This document shows, in pieces, positions 20,255 through 30,573 of a DNA stretch of 64,000 nt. The translations under genes and the position numbers were made by a program. Origin of the DNA: Burkholderia stagnalis (lineage in GTDB: Bacteria > Pseudomonadota > Gammaproteobacteria > Burkholderiales > Burkholderiaceae); assembly GCF_902830275.1 (NCBI RefSeq), contig NZ_CADESW010000012.1:1-64000 (forward strand). Reading direction: 5' to 3'. Below the pieces are notes generated by a model. It saw only the letters and a list, made by a program, of their open reading frames with translations, was not told where the DNA came from and made no database searches. Position 1 is the first letter of the stretch. Each line of letters starts with the position of its first letter.

Positions 20255-20440
20255 GACAAGAGCCAAGTTACGCGTAGCGGCGGTGCCGCGCCACGCGGGG
20301 TCCAGATTCCGGGTGGGCCGACAACCGGCGCGCACACACCGCGCCGGACGCCGCCCGCCCCGCCTTCGGCAGCGCCACCAGCCTGCCTCGCCTGCTTCGG
20401 CACGACCCGCGCCATGCCGGCGCAGGCCGCACGGGCCGCG

Positions 20441-21523
20441 TCAGCGCGCGCGCGGATACGAGCCGAGAACCTTCAGGAACGCGGCCTTCTTGCCGAGTTC
20501 CGTCAGTGCGGCCGCAACCGATGCGTCGTCCCGGTGCCCTTCGATGTCGATGTAGAAGTAATACTCCCACGTGCCGACGCGCGCCGGACGCGACTCGAAG
20601 CGCGTCATCGACACGCCGTGCCGCGCGAGCGGCTCGAGCAGCTTGAACACCGCGCCCGGCTCGTTCTTCACCGACACGATCAGCGACGTCTGGTCGTTGC
20701 CGGTCGGCCCCGCCGGATGCTTGCCGACGATCACGAAGCGGGTGCGGTTGTGCGGATCGTCCTGGATCAGCGCGAACGCGATCTGCAGGCCGTAGTGCGC
20801 GGCCGCGCGGTCGCCGGCAATGGCCGCGACCGTCGGATCGGCCGCGGCGAGGCGCGCAGCTTCCGCATTGCTCGCGACCGCCTGCCGCTCGAGCTGCGGC
20901 GCATTCGCCGACAGCCATTGCTGGCACTGCGCGAGCGCCTGCGCGTGCGCACACACGCGCTTCACGCCATCCAGCGTGCCGCCCTGCGTGAGGAGGTTGT
21001 GGTGAATCGGCAGCGCGAGTTCGCCGCTGATCAGCAGTTGCGTCTGCAGCAGCAGGTCGAGCGTGCGCGACACCGCGCCTTCGGTCGAATTCTCGACCGG
21101 CGCAACGCCGAACGCCGTGGCGCCCGCCTCGACCGAGCGGAACACCTCGTCGATCGACGGGCACGGCAGCCCTTCGATCGACTGGCCGAAATACTCGAAC
21201 ATCGCCTGTTCGGTATACGTGCCGACCGGCCCGAGGAACGCGACGTGGATCGTCTGTTCGAGCGCGCGGCTCGCGGCCATGATCTCGCGCCAGATCGCGC
21301 TGATGTGGTCGCTCGCGAGCGGGCCCGCGCTCATGTCCTGCAGGCGCGCGATCACCTGCAGCTCGCGTTCCGGCCGGAACACCGGCGCGTTGAAATGCTT
21401 CTTGACCTCGCCTACCTCGAGCGCCACCGCGGCGCGCTGGTTCAGGAGCTCGATCAGCTGCGCGTCGATCGCATCGATGCGGTCGCGCAGCGGTTTCAGG
21501 CGGGAATTCAGTTCGTCGTCCAT
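20441..21523 (-). CDS. pheA: Bifunctional chorismate mutase / prephenate dehydratase
   Basis: 360 residues. The P-protein of phenylalanine synthesis. Residues 1-90 are an AroQ chorismate mutase (LRDRIDAIDAQLIELLNQRA). Residues ~93-270 are prephenate dehydratase with VAFLGPVGTYTEQAM, PVENSTEGAVSRTLDLL and the catalytic TR pair in NRTRFVIVGKH. Residues ~280-360 form an ACT domain with SLIVSVKNEPGAVFKLLEPL and the ESRPAR motif, where phenylalanine gives feedback inhibition. It is 36 nt downstream of serC. A second, secreted chorismate mutase is encoded at 63.2 kb. Confidence 0.97.
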   Translation of the reverse strand: MDDELNSRLKPLRDRIDAIDAQLIELLNQRAAVALEVGEVKKHFNAPVFRPERELQVIARLQDMSAGPLASDHISAIWREIMAASRALEQTIHVAFLGPVGTYTEQAMFEYFGQSIEGLPCPSIDEVFRSVEAGATAFGVAPVENSTEGAVSRTLDLLLQTQLLISGELALPIHHNLLTQGGTLDGVKRVCAHAQALAQCQQWLSANAPQLERQAVASNAEAARLAAADPTVAAIAGDRAAAHYGLQIAFALIQDDPHNRTRFVIVGKHPAGPTGNDQTSLIVSVKNEPGAVFKLLEPLARHGVSMTRFESRPARVGTWEYYFYIDIEGHRDDASVAAALTELGKKAAFLKVLGSYPRAR

Positions 21524-21559
21524 GCGTAGTTGCCGTGCTGTTGACCAGCGCCGCCGCCG

Positions 21560-22642
21560 TCAGGCGCGGTGCTGCTCGAAATCCTTCATGTACTCGACGA
21601 GCGCCTTCACGCCCTCGAGCGGCACCGCGTTGTAGATCGACGCCCGCATACCGCCGACGGACTTGTGGCCCTTCAGCTGCAGCAGCCCGCGCGCCTTTGC
21701 GCCGGCAAGGAAGTCTTCGTTGCGCGTTTCGTCGGCCAGGAAAAAGGGCACGTTCATCCGCGAACGCACCGCCGGCTCGACCTTGTTCAGATAGAAGCTG
21801 CTTGCATCGATCGTGTCGTAAAGCAGCTTCGCCTTTTCGATGTTGCGGGCCTCGATCGCCTGCAGGCCGCCCTGCCGCTTCAGCCACTGGAACACGAGGC
21901 CGGCGATGTAGATCGCGTAGGTGGGCGGCGTGTTGTACAGCGAGTTGTTCTCGGCGACCGTCTTCCAGTCGAACGCCGACGGGCAGATCGACAGCGCGCG
22001 GTCGAGCAGGTCCTCGCGGACGATCACGAGCGTGACGCCCGCCATCCCGATGTTCTTCTGCGCGCCGCCGAACATGACGCCGTACTTCGCGACGTCCATC
22101 GGGCGCGACAGGATGTGCGACGAGACATCCGCGACGAGCGGCACGTTGCCGAGATCGGGGATCTCGAACGTCTCGACGCCGTCGATCGTCTCGTTCGTGC
22201 ACAGGTGCACGTAAGCCGGATCGTCCGACAGCTGCCATTCCGCGCGGGCCGGCGCACGCGTGTAGCCGGCGTCGGTCTTGCCCGTCGCGGCCAGGTGCGG
22301 CGTGCCGTACTTCTTCGCCTCGTTGAACGACTTCTGCGACCACGAGCCCGTCACGACGAAATCGGCCGTCTTGCGCGTGCCCAGCAGGTTCATCGGCACG
22401 ATCGCATTCTCCCCGATGCCGCCGCCCTGCAGGAACAGGATCCGGTGGCTCGCCGGCACGTCGAGCAGCTCGCGCAGGTCGGCGAGCGCCGTTTCGTGGA
22501 TCGACGTGAATTCCTTGCCGCGATGGCTCATCTCCATCACGCTCATGCCGCTGCCATGCCAGTCGAGCATCTCGTCGGCGGCTTGCCGCAGCACTTCTTC
22601 CGGCATTGCCGCGGGACCAGCGGAGAAATTAAAGACGCGCAT
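21560..22642 (-). CDS. serC: Phosphoserine aminotransferase
   Basis: 360 residues. A PLP enzyme for serine and pyridoxal biosynthesis. N-terminus [18 protein letters not shown] and the [10 protein letters not shown] stretch are diagnostic. The PLP lysine is in [13 protein letters not shown]. The end, [20 protein letters not shown], is the usual C-terminus. It heads the serC-pheA-tyrA-aroA-cmk-rpsA-ihfB series downstream of gyrA, a conserved betaproteobacterial order. Confidence 0.97.
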   Translation of the reverse strand: MRVFNFSAGPAAMPEEVLRQAADEMLDWHGSGMSVMEMSHRGKEFTSIHETALADLRELLDVPASHRILFLQGGGIGENAIVPMNLLGTRKTADFVVTGSWSQKSFNEAKKYGTPHLAATGKTDAGYTRAPARAEWQLSDDPAYVHLCTNETIDGVETFEIPDLGNVPLVADVSSHILSRPMDVAKYGVMFGGAQKNIGMAGVTLVIVREDLLDRALSICPSAFDWKTVAENNSLYNTPPTYAIYIAGLVFQWLKRQGGLQAIEARNIEKAKLLYDTIDASSFYLNKVEPAVRSRMNVPFFLADETRNEDFLAGAKARGLLQLKGHKSVGGMRASIYNAVPLEGVKALVEYMKDFEQHRA

Positions 22643-22711
22643 CGTGAAAACCTCGGGAGGGAACGCGGCCGGCTAGCCGCCGGCAAGTCAGTTGCAAATG
22701 AGCCGCGCCAG

Positions 22712-22751
22712 AAAAGAAATGGCCGCTTGCGCTCGCGCGCAAACGGCCATT
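22712..22751 (-). terminator. Probable terminator between the DUF2059 gene and serC
   Basis: AATGGCCG and CGGCCATT form an 8-bp outer stem, extended inside by GCTTGCG/CGCGCAA pairing with gaps. On the minus strand it is followed by TTTCTTTTC, an imperfect T run. It lies about 60 nt past the stop at 22814. Confidence 0.6.
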
Positions 22752-22813
22752 ATCGCACTGTCGTCAGGCTGTCGCCAAACCCGGCCGCACGGCCAGGGGC
22801 GGGCCGAGACGGC

Positions 22814-23410
22814 TTACTTGCCCGGCTTGACCGCCGCGACTTCCTTGTCGGCCTGGGCGCGCGTTGCCTGGATCGCTTGCGGCATGTACTTCTGCATCAG
22901 GCCGTTGACCACGTCGCGGCCAACCTGATCCTGCACCTGGATGAACTTGCGGCCCGTCGGGCTCTTGTAGAACGTCGTCAGATCCTTGATTTCCGACGTG
23001 CTGTAGTACTTCGCGTACGCGTCGTACTGAGCCTGCATCGCATCGCTGCTGAACGCCTGCGTCGCGAACACCTTGCCTGCGCCGTCGACCAGCTTCGGCA
23101 CTGCGTTCTTCTGCAGCGTCGGGACCGCAGCCTGCTTCTGCTTGTCGTTCAGCGTCTTGTTTTCCGACAGCGCGTCCGACAGGATCGCCGGAACCAGCTG
23201 CTTCGCCTGCATTTCGGCGCTGTTGCCGATTGCCGACACGAGCTTCGGCGCGTCGATCGCATCGAGCAGATCCTTGATCGCCGCCTTCTTGTCGGCGTCG
23301 ATCGGCGCAGCTGCCGCCGGAGCCGGTGCGGGGTTCGACAGCGCTTGCGCCATTGCGAACGTCGGCACCAGGGCAGCCAGCAGGACCAGTTGCTTGAATT
23401 GCTTTTGCAT
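22814..23410 (-). CDS. Secreted DUF2059 domain protein
   Basis: 198 residues from the ATG at 23410; two alternative starts (ATG 23413, GTG 23416) are closer to the AAGGGAG ribosome binding site than usual. A signal peptide (MQKQFKQLVLLAALVPTFAMA) is followed by an Ala/Pro-rich linker. The helical DUF2059 domain contains YYSTSEIKDLTTFYKSPTGRK and the VNGLMQKYMPQAIQ end. Function is unknown; members are periplasmic. It lies between gyrA and serC on the same strand. Confidence 0.85.
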   Translation of the reverse strand: MQKQFKQLVLLAALVPTFAMAQALSNPAPAPAAAAPIDADKKAAIKDLLDAIDAPKLVSAIGNSAEMQAKQLVPAILSDALSENKTLNDKQKQAAVPTLQKNAVPKLVDGAGKVFATQAFSSDAMQAQYDAYAKYYSTSEIKDLTTFYKSPTGRKFIQVQDQVGRDVVNGLMQKYMPQAIQATRAQADKEVAAVKPGK

Positions 23411-23511
23411 CATCACTCCCTTCTTGGAAATATGAATAAGTACTTCGCCTCACGCGGCGCGCCTTTTACGTGGCGCGCCTGCCTGCGGCCGCTCGAGAGT
23501 CACATCCTTGG

Positions 23512-26115
<2,604 letters not shown>

Positions 26116-26627
26116 GTATCCGTATCTATTCGGGGCGAAGACGGAAACGCCTTTCGCGTGGGCGCTGCATCAGCAACGCAACGCGAGATTCTAACATGCG
26201 CCCTTCTCGCGCCAATTCGGCGCCCCCTCTATATAAGAAGGGCAAAAGTCGCGGCGCGGCCGGCGCTCCCTTCGCCGCCGGCGAGCGCCGCGCGCCGCCG
26301 TCTCACGCCCGCGTGTAAACATTCCTGTCTTCCCGCGCAATTTTGCGTGTGCACGCTTGACAATCTCTAAAAGTTACGGCAGGTCGGTGTTGCGCATGCG
26401 CCACAAACGGATAGGCGATGTTAGGGTGGGGAGGATTTTTTTTCGTGGGAAGGGAACGATATGGCAAAATGCCAACGCACTGAAAGTTAGACGCTGCTCG
26501 AAGTCTACACAGAGCGGCGCCGCGTTTTTTGTGCCGCACCAATGTTATACTTCGAGCAATGTATGACTTGTCACCGTCAACAGGCTCGCAGTAAACCTGC
26601 GGTAATCTCAATTTCGAGAGGAGAAAT
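26116..26627. other. 512-nt divergent regulatory region between gyrA and the OmpA-family gene
   Basis: No gene is seen here. The region is much more AT-rich than its surroundings, with short T and A runs (for example 26439-26446). It holds the promoters for both divergent genes. On the OmpA side are the -10 at 26546 and a 10-bp inverted repeat (26495-26504 / 26549-26558). Confidence 0.7.
26495..26558 (+). promoter_or_regulatory. OmpA-family gene promoter bracketed by a 10-bp inverted repeat
   Basis: TGCTCGAAGT (26495-26504) and ACTTCGAGCA (26549-26558) are perfect reverse complements 44 nt apart. The likely -10 TATACT (26546-26551) overlaps the right arm. The -35 is unclear; a T-rich stretch stands at 26525-26530. 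The transcript would start about 70 nt before the ATG at 26628. Confidence 0.5.
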
Positions 26628-27299
26628 ATGAATAAACTTTCAAAGCTCGCGTTCATTGCAGCTACCGCAGTTATGGCTGCATCCGCATCGGCACAGTCGG
26701 TGCCGGCGTCGCGACAAGCCGTGAATGACAACTGGGTGAATGGTACCGGCGAATACGTCTGGATGAACGGCACGAACGAGCTTTGCTGGCGCGATGCATT
26801 CTGGACGCCGGCCACCGCCAACGCAAAGTGCGATGGCGCACTGGTCGCCCAGGCTCCGGCACCGGCACCGGTCGCACCGGTTGCTCCGGCAATCTCGAGC
26901 CAGAAGATCACGTACCAAGCCGACGCACTGTTCGACTTCGACAAGGCAACGCTGAAGCCGCTGGGCAAGCAGAAGCTGGACGATCTGGCCGGCAAGATCC
27001 AGGGCATGAACACGGAAGTGGTCGTCGCAACGGGCTACACCGACCGTATCGGCTCGGACAAGTACAACGACCGTCTGTCGCTGCGCCGTGCGCAAGCTGT
27101 CAAGTCGTACCTGGTCAGCAAGGGCATCCCGGCCAACAAGATCTACACGGAAGGCAAGGGCAAGCGCAACCCGGTCACGACCGGCTGCAACCAGAAGAAC
27201 CGCAAGCAACTGATCGCCTGCCTCGCACCGGACCGCCGCGTGGAAGTCGAAGTGGTCGGTACGCAAGAAGTGCAGAAGACGACCGTTCCGGCGCAGTAA
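26628..27299 (+). CDS. OmpA family outer membrane protein
   Basis: 223 residues with a signal peptide (MNKLSKLAFIAATAVMAASA). A short central region with Trp-rich WVNGTGEYVWMNGTNELCW and a Pro/Ala hinge (PAPAPVAPVAPA) lead to an OmpA C-terminal peptidoglycan-binding domain at about residues 105-210. Its signature is TGYTDRIGSDKYNDRLSLRR with the peptidoglycan-contacting Asp/Arg. No beta-barrel is present, so it is probably a small envelope anchor rather than a porin. Codon use is biased to C-ending highly expressed codons, and the ribosome binding site GAGAGGAGA is strong. A terminator follows. Confidence 0.94.
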   Translation: MNKLSKLAFIAATAVMAASASAQSVPASRQAVNDNWVNGTGEYVWMNGTNELCWRDAFWTPATANAKCDGALVAQAPAPAPVAPVAPAISSQKITYQADALFDFDKATLKPLGKQKLDDLAGKIQGMNTEVVVATGYTDRIGSDKYNDRLSLRRAQAVKSYLVSKGIPANKIYTEGKGKRNPVTTGCNQKNRKQLIACLAPDRRVEVEVVGTQEVQKTTVPAQ

Positions 27300-27321
27300 G
27301 CCACGGCTCTCGCCTGCTTCG

Positions 27322-27346
27322 AAGCCCCGCCTCGGCGGGGCTTTTT
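27322..27346 (+). terminator. Rho-independent terminator after the OmpA-family gene
   Basis: AAGCCCCGCC-TC-GGCGGGGCTT forms a 10-bp stem followed by TTTTT. It lies 22 nt after the stop. Confidence 0.93.
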
Positions 27347-27452
27347 CATTGATGCCCGCTCCGGCGCTCGCTGGCTTCGCCGTGCGCCCGCTTATATACT
27401 CGGGGCTTGATGCAGCCATGCATCGCCCTCCTCCCGTAGCCCGTTTGCCGAC

Positions 27453-28151
27453 ATGACCAACGCCGATCCGCACGAACTCCAGAAATTCAGCGACCTCGCC
27501 CATCGGTGGTGGGATCCGAATGCCGAATTCAAGCCGCTGCACGACCTGAACCCGGTCCGTCTCGGCTGGATCGATGCGCATGCCCACCTGGCCGGCAAGC
27601 GCGTACTCGATATCGGCTGCGGCGGCGGCATCCTGTCCGAGTCGATGGCGAGCCTCGGCGCGCAGGTGAAGGGCATCGACCTGTCCACCGAAGCGCTCGG
27701 TGTCGCCGACCTGCACAGCCTCGAAAGCGGCGTGACGGTCGACTACGAGGCGATCGCGGCCGAGGCGATCGCGGCGCGCGAACCCGGCACCTACGACGTG
27801 GTCACGTGCATGGAAATGCTCGAGCACGTGCCGTCGCCGGCCAAGGTGGTCGAGGCCTGCGCGACGCTCGTCAAGCCGGGCGGCTGGGTGTTCTTCTCCA
27901 CGCTGAACCGCAACCTGAAGTCCTACCTGTTCGCGGTGATCGGCGCCGAGTACATCGCACAGCTGCTGCCGAAGGGCACGCACGATTACGCGCGCTTCAT
28001 CCGCCCGTCGGAACTGGCCGGCTTCGTGCGCGCGACGGATCTGCACATCGCGGAGATCAAGGGCATCACGTATCACCCGCTCGGCAAGCGCTTTGCGCTG
28101 TCGAACGACACCGACATCAACTATCTCGTCGCGTGCCGTCGCGGCGCGTGA
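27453..28151 (+). CDS. ubiG: Ubiquinone biosynthesis O-methyltransferase
   Basis: 232 residues. It carries out both O-methylations of ubiquinone synthesis using SAM. SAM motif I is [16 protein letters not shown]. The family N-terminus has [25 protein letters not shown], and the membrane-contact segment around [19 protein letters not shown] is intact. The end [19 protein letters not shown] is typical. It precedes gph by 17 nt, a common ubiG-gph pair. Confidence 0.97.
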   Translation: MTNADPHELQKFSDLAHRWWDPNAEFKPLHDLNPVRLGWIDAHAHLAGKRVLDIGCGGGILSESMASLGAQVKGIDLSTEALGVADLHSLESGVTVDYEAIAAEAIAAREPGTYDVVTCMEMLEHVPSPAKVVEACATLVKPGGWVFFSTLNRNLKSYLFAVIGAEYIAQLLPKGTHDYARFIRPSELAGFVRATDLHIAEIKGITYHPLGKRFALSNDTDINYLVACRRGA

Positions 28152-28167
28152 TCACCATTCGACCGGC

Positions 28168-28884
28168 ATGACGACTCCCCTTTCGCCCACGCAGGCCACG
28201 CTCGACGAACAGCCGCTGCAACGCTGCGACGCGGTGCTGTTCGATCTCGACGGCACGCTCGCCGATACGGCGCCGGATCTGGCGGCCGCCGTCAACAAGA
28301 TGCAGCGCGTGCGCGGGCTGCCCGAAACGCCGCTCGACACGCTGCGGCCGCTGGCGTCCGCCGGTGCGCGCGGCCTGCTCGGCGGCGCGTTCGGCATCCA
28401 TCCGCAGTCGCCCGACTATGATGCGATGCGCGACGAGTTCCTGACGAACTACGCGACGGACCTTTGCGTGCACACGACGCTGTTCCCGGGCATCGATACG
28501 CTGCTCGACGAACTCGACGCGCGCGGCGTGCGCTGGGGGATCGTCACGAACAAGGCGATGCACCTGACCGAACCGCTCGTCGGCCTGCTCGGTCTCGGCC
28601 CGCGCGCCGCGTGCGTCGTCGGGGGCGACACAACGCCGCACCCGAAGCCGCACCCTGCCCCGCTGCTGCACGCAGCCGGGCAACTGACGCTCGCGCCGGA
28701 ACGCATCGTCTATGTCGGCGATGATCTGCGCGATATCCAGGCCGGCAGCGCCGCAGGTATGGCAACGATCGCGGCCGCATACGGCTATTGCGGCGACGGC
28801 GCCGCGCCGGTGGACTGGCAAGCACAGCATCTCGTCGAGACGACCTTGCAATTGCGCGAGCTGCTGCGCGATGTTGGGCTATAA
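28168..28884 (+). CDS. gph: Phosphoglycolate phosphatase (HAD family)
   Basis: 238 residues from the ATG at 28168 (MTTPLSPTQATLDEQ). It removes phosphate from 2-phosphoglycolate, a DNA-repair and metabolic by-product. HAD motif I is FDLDGTLADTAPDL with the nucleophile Asp. Motif II is GIVTNKAM, and motif III/IV is PKPHPAPLL ... VYVGDDLRDIQAG. The frame is open upstream into ubiG but has no family similarity there. Its stop codon overlaps the predicted -10 of the tmRNA gene. Confidence 0.94.
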   Translation: MTTPLSPTQATLDEQPLQRCDAVLFDLDGTLADTAPDLAAAVNKMQRVRGLPETPLDTLRPLASAGARGLLGGAFGIHPQSPDYDAMRDEFLTNYATDLCVHTTLFPGIDTLLDELDARGVRWGIVTNKAMHLTEPLVGLLGLGPRAACVVGGDTTPHPKPHPAPLLHAAGQLTLAPERIVYVGDDLRDIQAGSAAGMATIAAAYGYCGDGAAPVDWQAQHLVETTLQLRELLRDVGL

Positions 28885-28885
28885 T
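28880..28885 (+). promoter_or_regulatory. tmRNA promoter -10 inside the gph stop
   Basis: TATAAT at 28880-28885 contains the gph TAA. It lies 16 nt before the mature tmRNA 5' end, allowing for a short RNase P-removed leader. A good -35 at 16-18 nt spacing was not found; TTGCGC at 28852 is too far. Confidence 0.55.
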
Positions 28886-28901
28886 GATCAATCTTATCCG
28901 C

Positions 28902-29271
28902 GGGGGCGACCTGGTTTCGACAGGGGTTGTGAAGCGGCTAGGGCATGTCGAGGACCCGTCACCTCGTTAATCAATGGGAAAAACGTAACTGCAAACGACG
29001 ATACGTTCGCACTGGCAGCCTAAGGGCCGCCGTCCTCTGCCTAGTTCACTGACGGGCTAGTGTCGCAAGACCGGTAGCAATACCGACAGAGGTCATATAC
29101 GTCAGTTAAGCCCTGTCGGCGTCGCGACGCCAGGGTCGAAAATCTAGCGAATCGCCGTAGTGCAGCGTGTTCGTCCGCGTCGCTGCGGTTAAATCAAATG
29201 ACAGAACTAAACATGTAGAACTGGTCGTGGAGCGCTTCTGGACGCGGGTTCGATTCCCGCCGCCTCCACCA
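28902..29271 (+). ncRNA. ssrA: Transfer-messenger RNA
   Basis: 370 nt with both tRNA-like ends: the 5' end GGGGGCGACCTGGTTTCGAC and the 3' end with T-loop GGTTCGATTCC closing in CCTCCACCA. The tag frame reads ANDDTFALAA followed by TAA, from GCA at about 28990 to the stop near 29023. This tag sequence is the Burkholderia type. The RNA rescues stalled ribosomes with SmpB and marks proteins for proteolysis. A terminator follows 20 nt later. Confidence 0.97.
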
Positions 29272-29291
29272 AATTCGCGTTCCGACGCACG

Positions 29292-29324
29292 AACCCCGCA
29301 CGACAATCGTCTGCGGGGTTTTTT
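29292..29324 (+). terminator. Terminator of the tmRNA gene
   Basis: AACCCCGCA and TGCGGGGTT pair across an 11-nt loop and are followed by TTTT. Confidence 0.88.
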
Positions 29325-29439
29325 GTTGCCGGCGAAACGCCGTCTGCTGCGCACGCTGCCGCCCTCCTTCGGGAAAAAGCGCCTAGCCGCGACGGGCCAG
29401 GCGGAATGCCGCCGGAACCCCGGCGACAGGAGGTAACGG

Positions 29440-29523
29440 ATGCCGGGCCCATCGGCGTCGCGCGACGCGACCGATCGTCGCACCCGGCGCGCCATCCGGC
29501 ATGCCCGGCGACGCGCAGCTTAG
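29440..29523 (+). CDS. Possible 27-codon arginine-rich small protein
   Basis: An ATG at 29440 sits 5 nt after a perfect AGGAGGT Shine-Dalgarno (29428-29434). The frame runs 27 codons (MPGPSASRDATDRRTRR...) to TAG at 29521. It lies between the tmRNA terminator and the DUF4148 gene, overlapping the latter's stop by 4 nt on the opposite strand. Nothing else supports it: no homologue is recognised and the high GC makes chance open frames common. Treat as a candidate only. Confidence 0.25.
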   Translation: MPGPSASRDATDRRTRRAIRHARRRAA

Positions 29524-29873
29524 CTGCCGCGATACAGCGACTTCATTTCTTCGTCACTGGCCGGACGCACGATTGCCGCGCGCGAACCCGATGCCGATGC
29601 GCCCTGCACTTGCGCGCCGTAACCGCTGGCATCCACACCCTGCGCCTGCGCGACTGCATTGCGCTGCTGCTCTGCAACACGCGCCGTCGCGGCCTGGATC
29701 GAGTCCGGATAGTGCGGATCTTCACCGCGCGCCGGGTTGTAACCGGCCTGTTCGAGCTGGATCAGTTCGGCGCGCACCTGGGCGCGGGTGATCTGCGAAC
29801 CCGGCTGGGCGAACGACACGACCGGGGCAACGAGAGCGGCAGCAACAACGGCGGCTTGAACGAGCGACTTCAT
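29520..29873 (-). CDS. Small secreted DUF4148 protein
   Basis: 117 residues. A signal peptide MKSLVQAAVVAAALVAPVVSFA is followed by the DUF4148 signature: ITRAQVRAELIQLEQAGYNP, then GEDPHYPDSIQAATARV. The remainder is Gln/Ala-rich with SGSRAAIVRP. DUF4148 proteins are abundant in Burkholderiales and of unknown function; they are often induced under stress. Monocistronic, with a strong AGGTAGGT-like ribosome binding region upstream. Confidence 0.88.
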   Translation of the reverse strand: MKSLVQAAVVAAALVAPVVSFAQPGSQITRAQVRAELIQLEQAGYNPARGEDPHYPDSIQAATARVAEQQRNAVAQAQGVDASGYGAQVQGASASGSRAAIVRPASDEEMKSLYRGS

Positions 29874-30175
29874 GATGACCTACCTCCAGATTTGTCCGTT
29901 TTTCGCGATGAACACCTTGTTCATCGCCGACAACTGAAGTTTATGTAGGCAGCTGCTTAAGAATAAGGCAGGTTTCGGGAAGACATACTTCCAGAATGCG
30001 GGTTAACCACTACATAAGCGCCGGATCGTCATCCGCGTCACTGGCTGACGGCACGCGCAGAAACGCGCGAGCCCCGCGAAGCGGCGTGCTTCGCGGGGCT
30101 CGCAATGCATGAGGCGTGTCGGTCCGTCCGGGCGCGATACCGCTTTGGCACCGCCCGGACGCCGTCACCCTCGCT
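29874..30175. other. 302-nt intergenic region with a long perfect hairpin
   Basis: No gene is seen. It contains the DUF4148 promoter side (AT-rich, 29880-30020) and the 16-bp stem-loop at 30067-30103 that lies downstream of the small secreted protein gene. Confidence 0.7.
30067..30103. terminator. Perfect 16-bp stem-loop
   Basis: GCGAGCCCCGCGAAGC and its exact reverse complement flank a 5-nt loop (GGCGT). It follows the small secreted gene (stop at 30176) by 73 nt on the minus strand. No T run follows on either strand, so it may be a 3'-end stabiliser rather than a classic terminator. Confidence 0.5.
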
Positions 30176-30445
30176 TCATTCGCCGTCCATCGGGCACTTC
30201 AGGTTGCAGCCGTTCGGGTCGCCCAGGTCCGCCTTGCGGCGCAGCGCGGACTTCTTGCCGCTCTGATATTTCTTCGACGGCGTCGACGCCGCGAACGGCA
30301 TCTGCGGATGTTCGTTCAGGCGGAACTGTTCATTCAGGATGCCGCCGGGCACGCCCGGCGAATTCTGCGCAAGCGCGAACGGCGAAACGGCAATCAGAAG
30401 ACCCGCGGTCAACGCTGCCGCGGAAAGGGGAACGGAAAGTTTCAT
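30176..30445 (-). CDS. Small secreted protein of unknown function
   Basis: 89 residues, starting ATG at 30445. A signal peptide MKLSVPLSAAALTAGLLIAV...FALAQ is clear. The mature ~60 residues are polar with a Lys/Arg-rich centre (KKYQSGKKSALRRKADLG). Two cysteines lie near the end in CNLKC (residues 80 and 84), which could form a disulfide or bind metal. I do not recognise a family. It is monocistronic. Confidence 0.75.
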   Translation of the reverse strand: MKLSVPLSAAALTAGLLIAVSPFALAQNSPGVPGGILNEQFRLNEHPQMPFAASTPSKKYQSGKKSALRRKADLGDPNGCNLKCPMDGE

Positions 30446-30573
30446 GGCGGGACGACGCCTTGCCGGCGTGCTTGTTGGAACGTTGATCAAGCGGAAAGCG
30501 TAGCGCAAATCCCCCGCTGCTGCAGCGGGGCTCGCGCCTGGCGCAATTGCCGTGCGTGACCGCCGCGCGAGCG

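Noticed and set aside
28093-28167. Extended N-terminus for gph overlapping ubiG
   Set aside because: The extra 25 residues lack family similarity; ATG at 28168 gives the normal gph length.
28712-29023. Frame running from gph into the tmRNA tag
   Set aside because: It passes into the tmRNA; the ANDDTFALAA end is the tag, not a separate protein.
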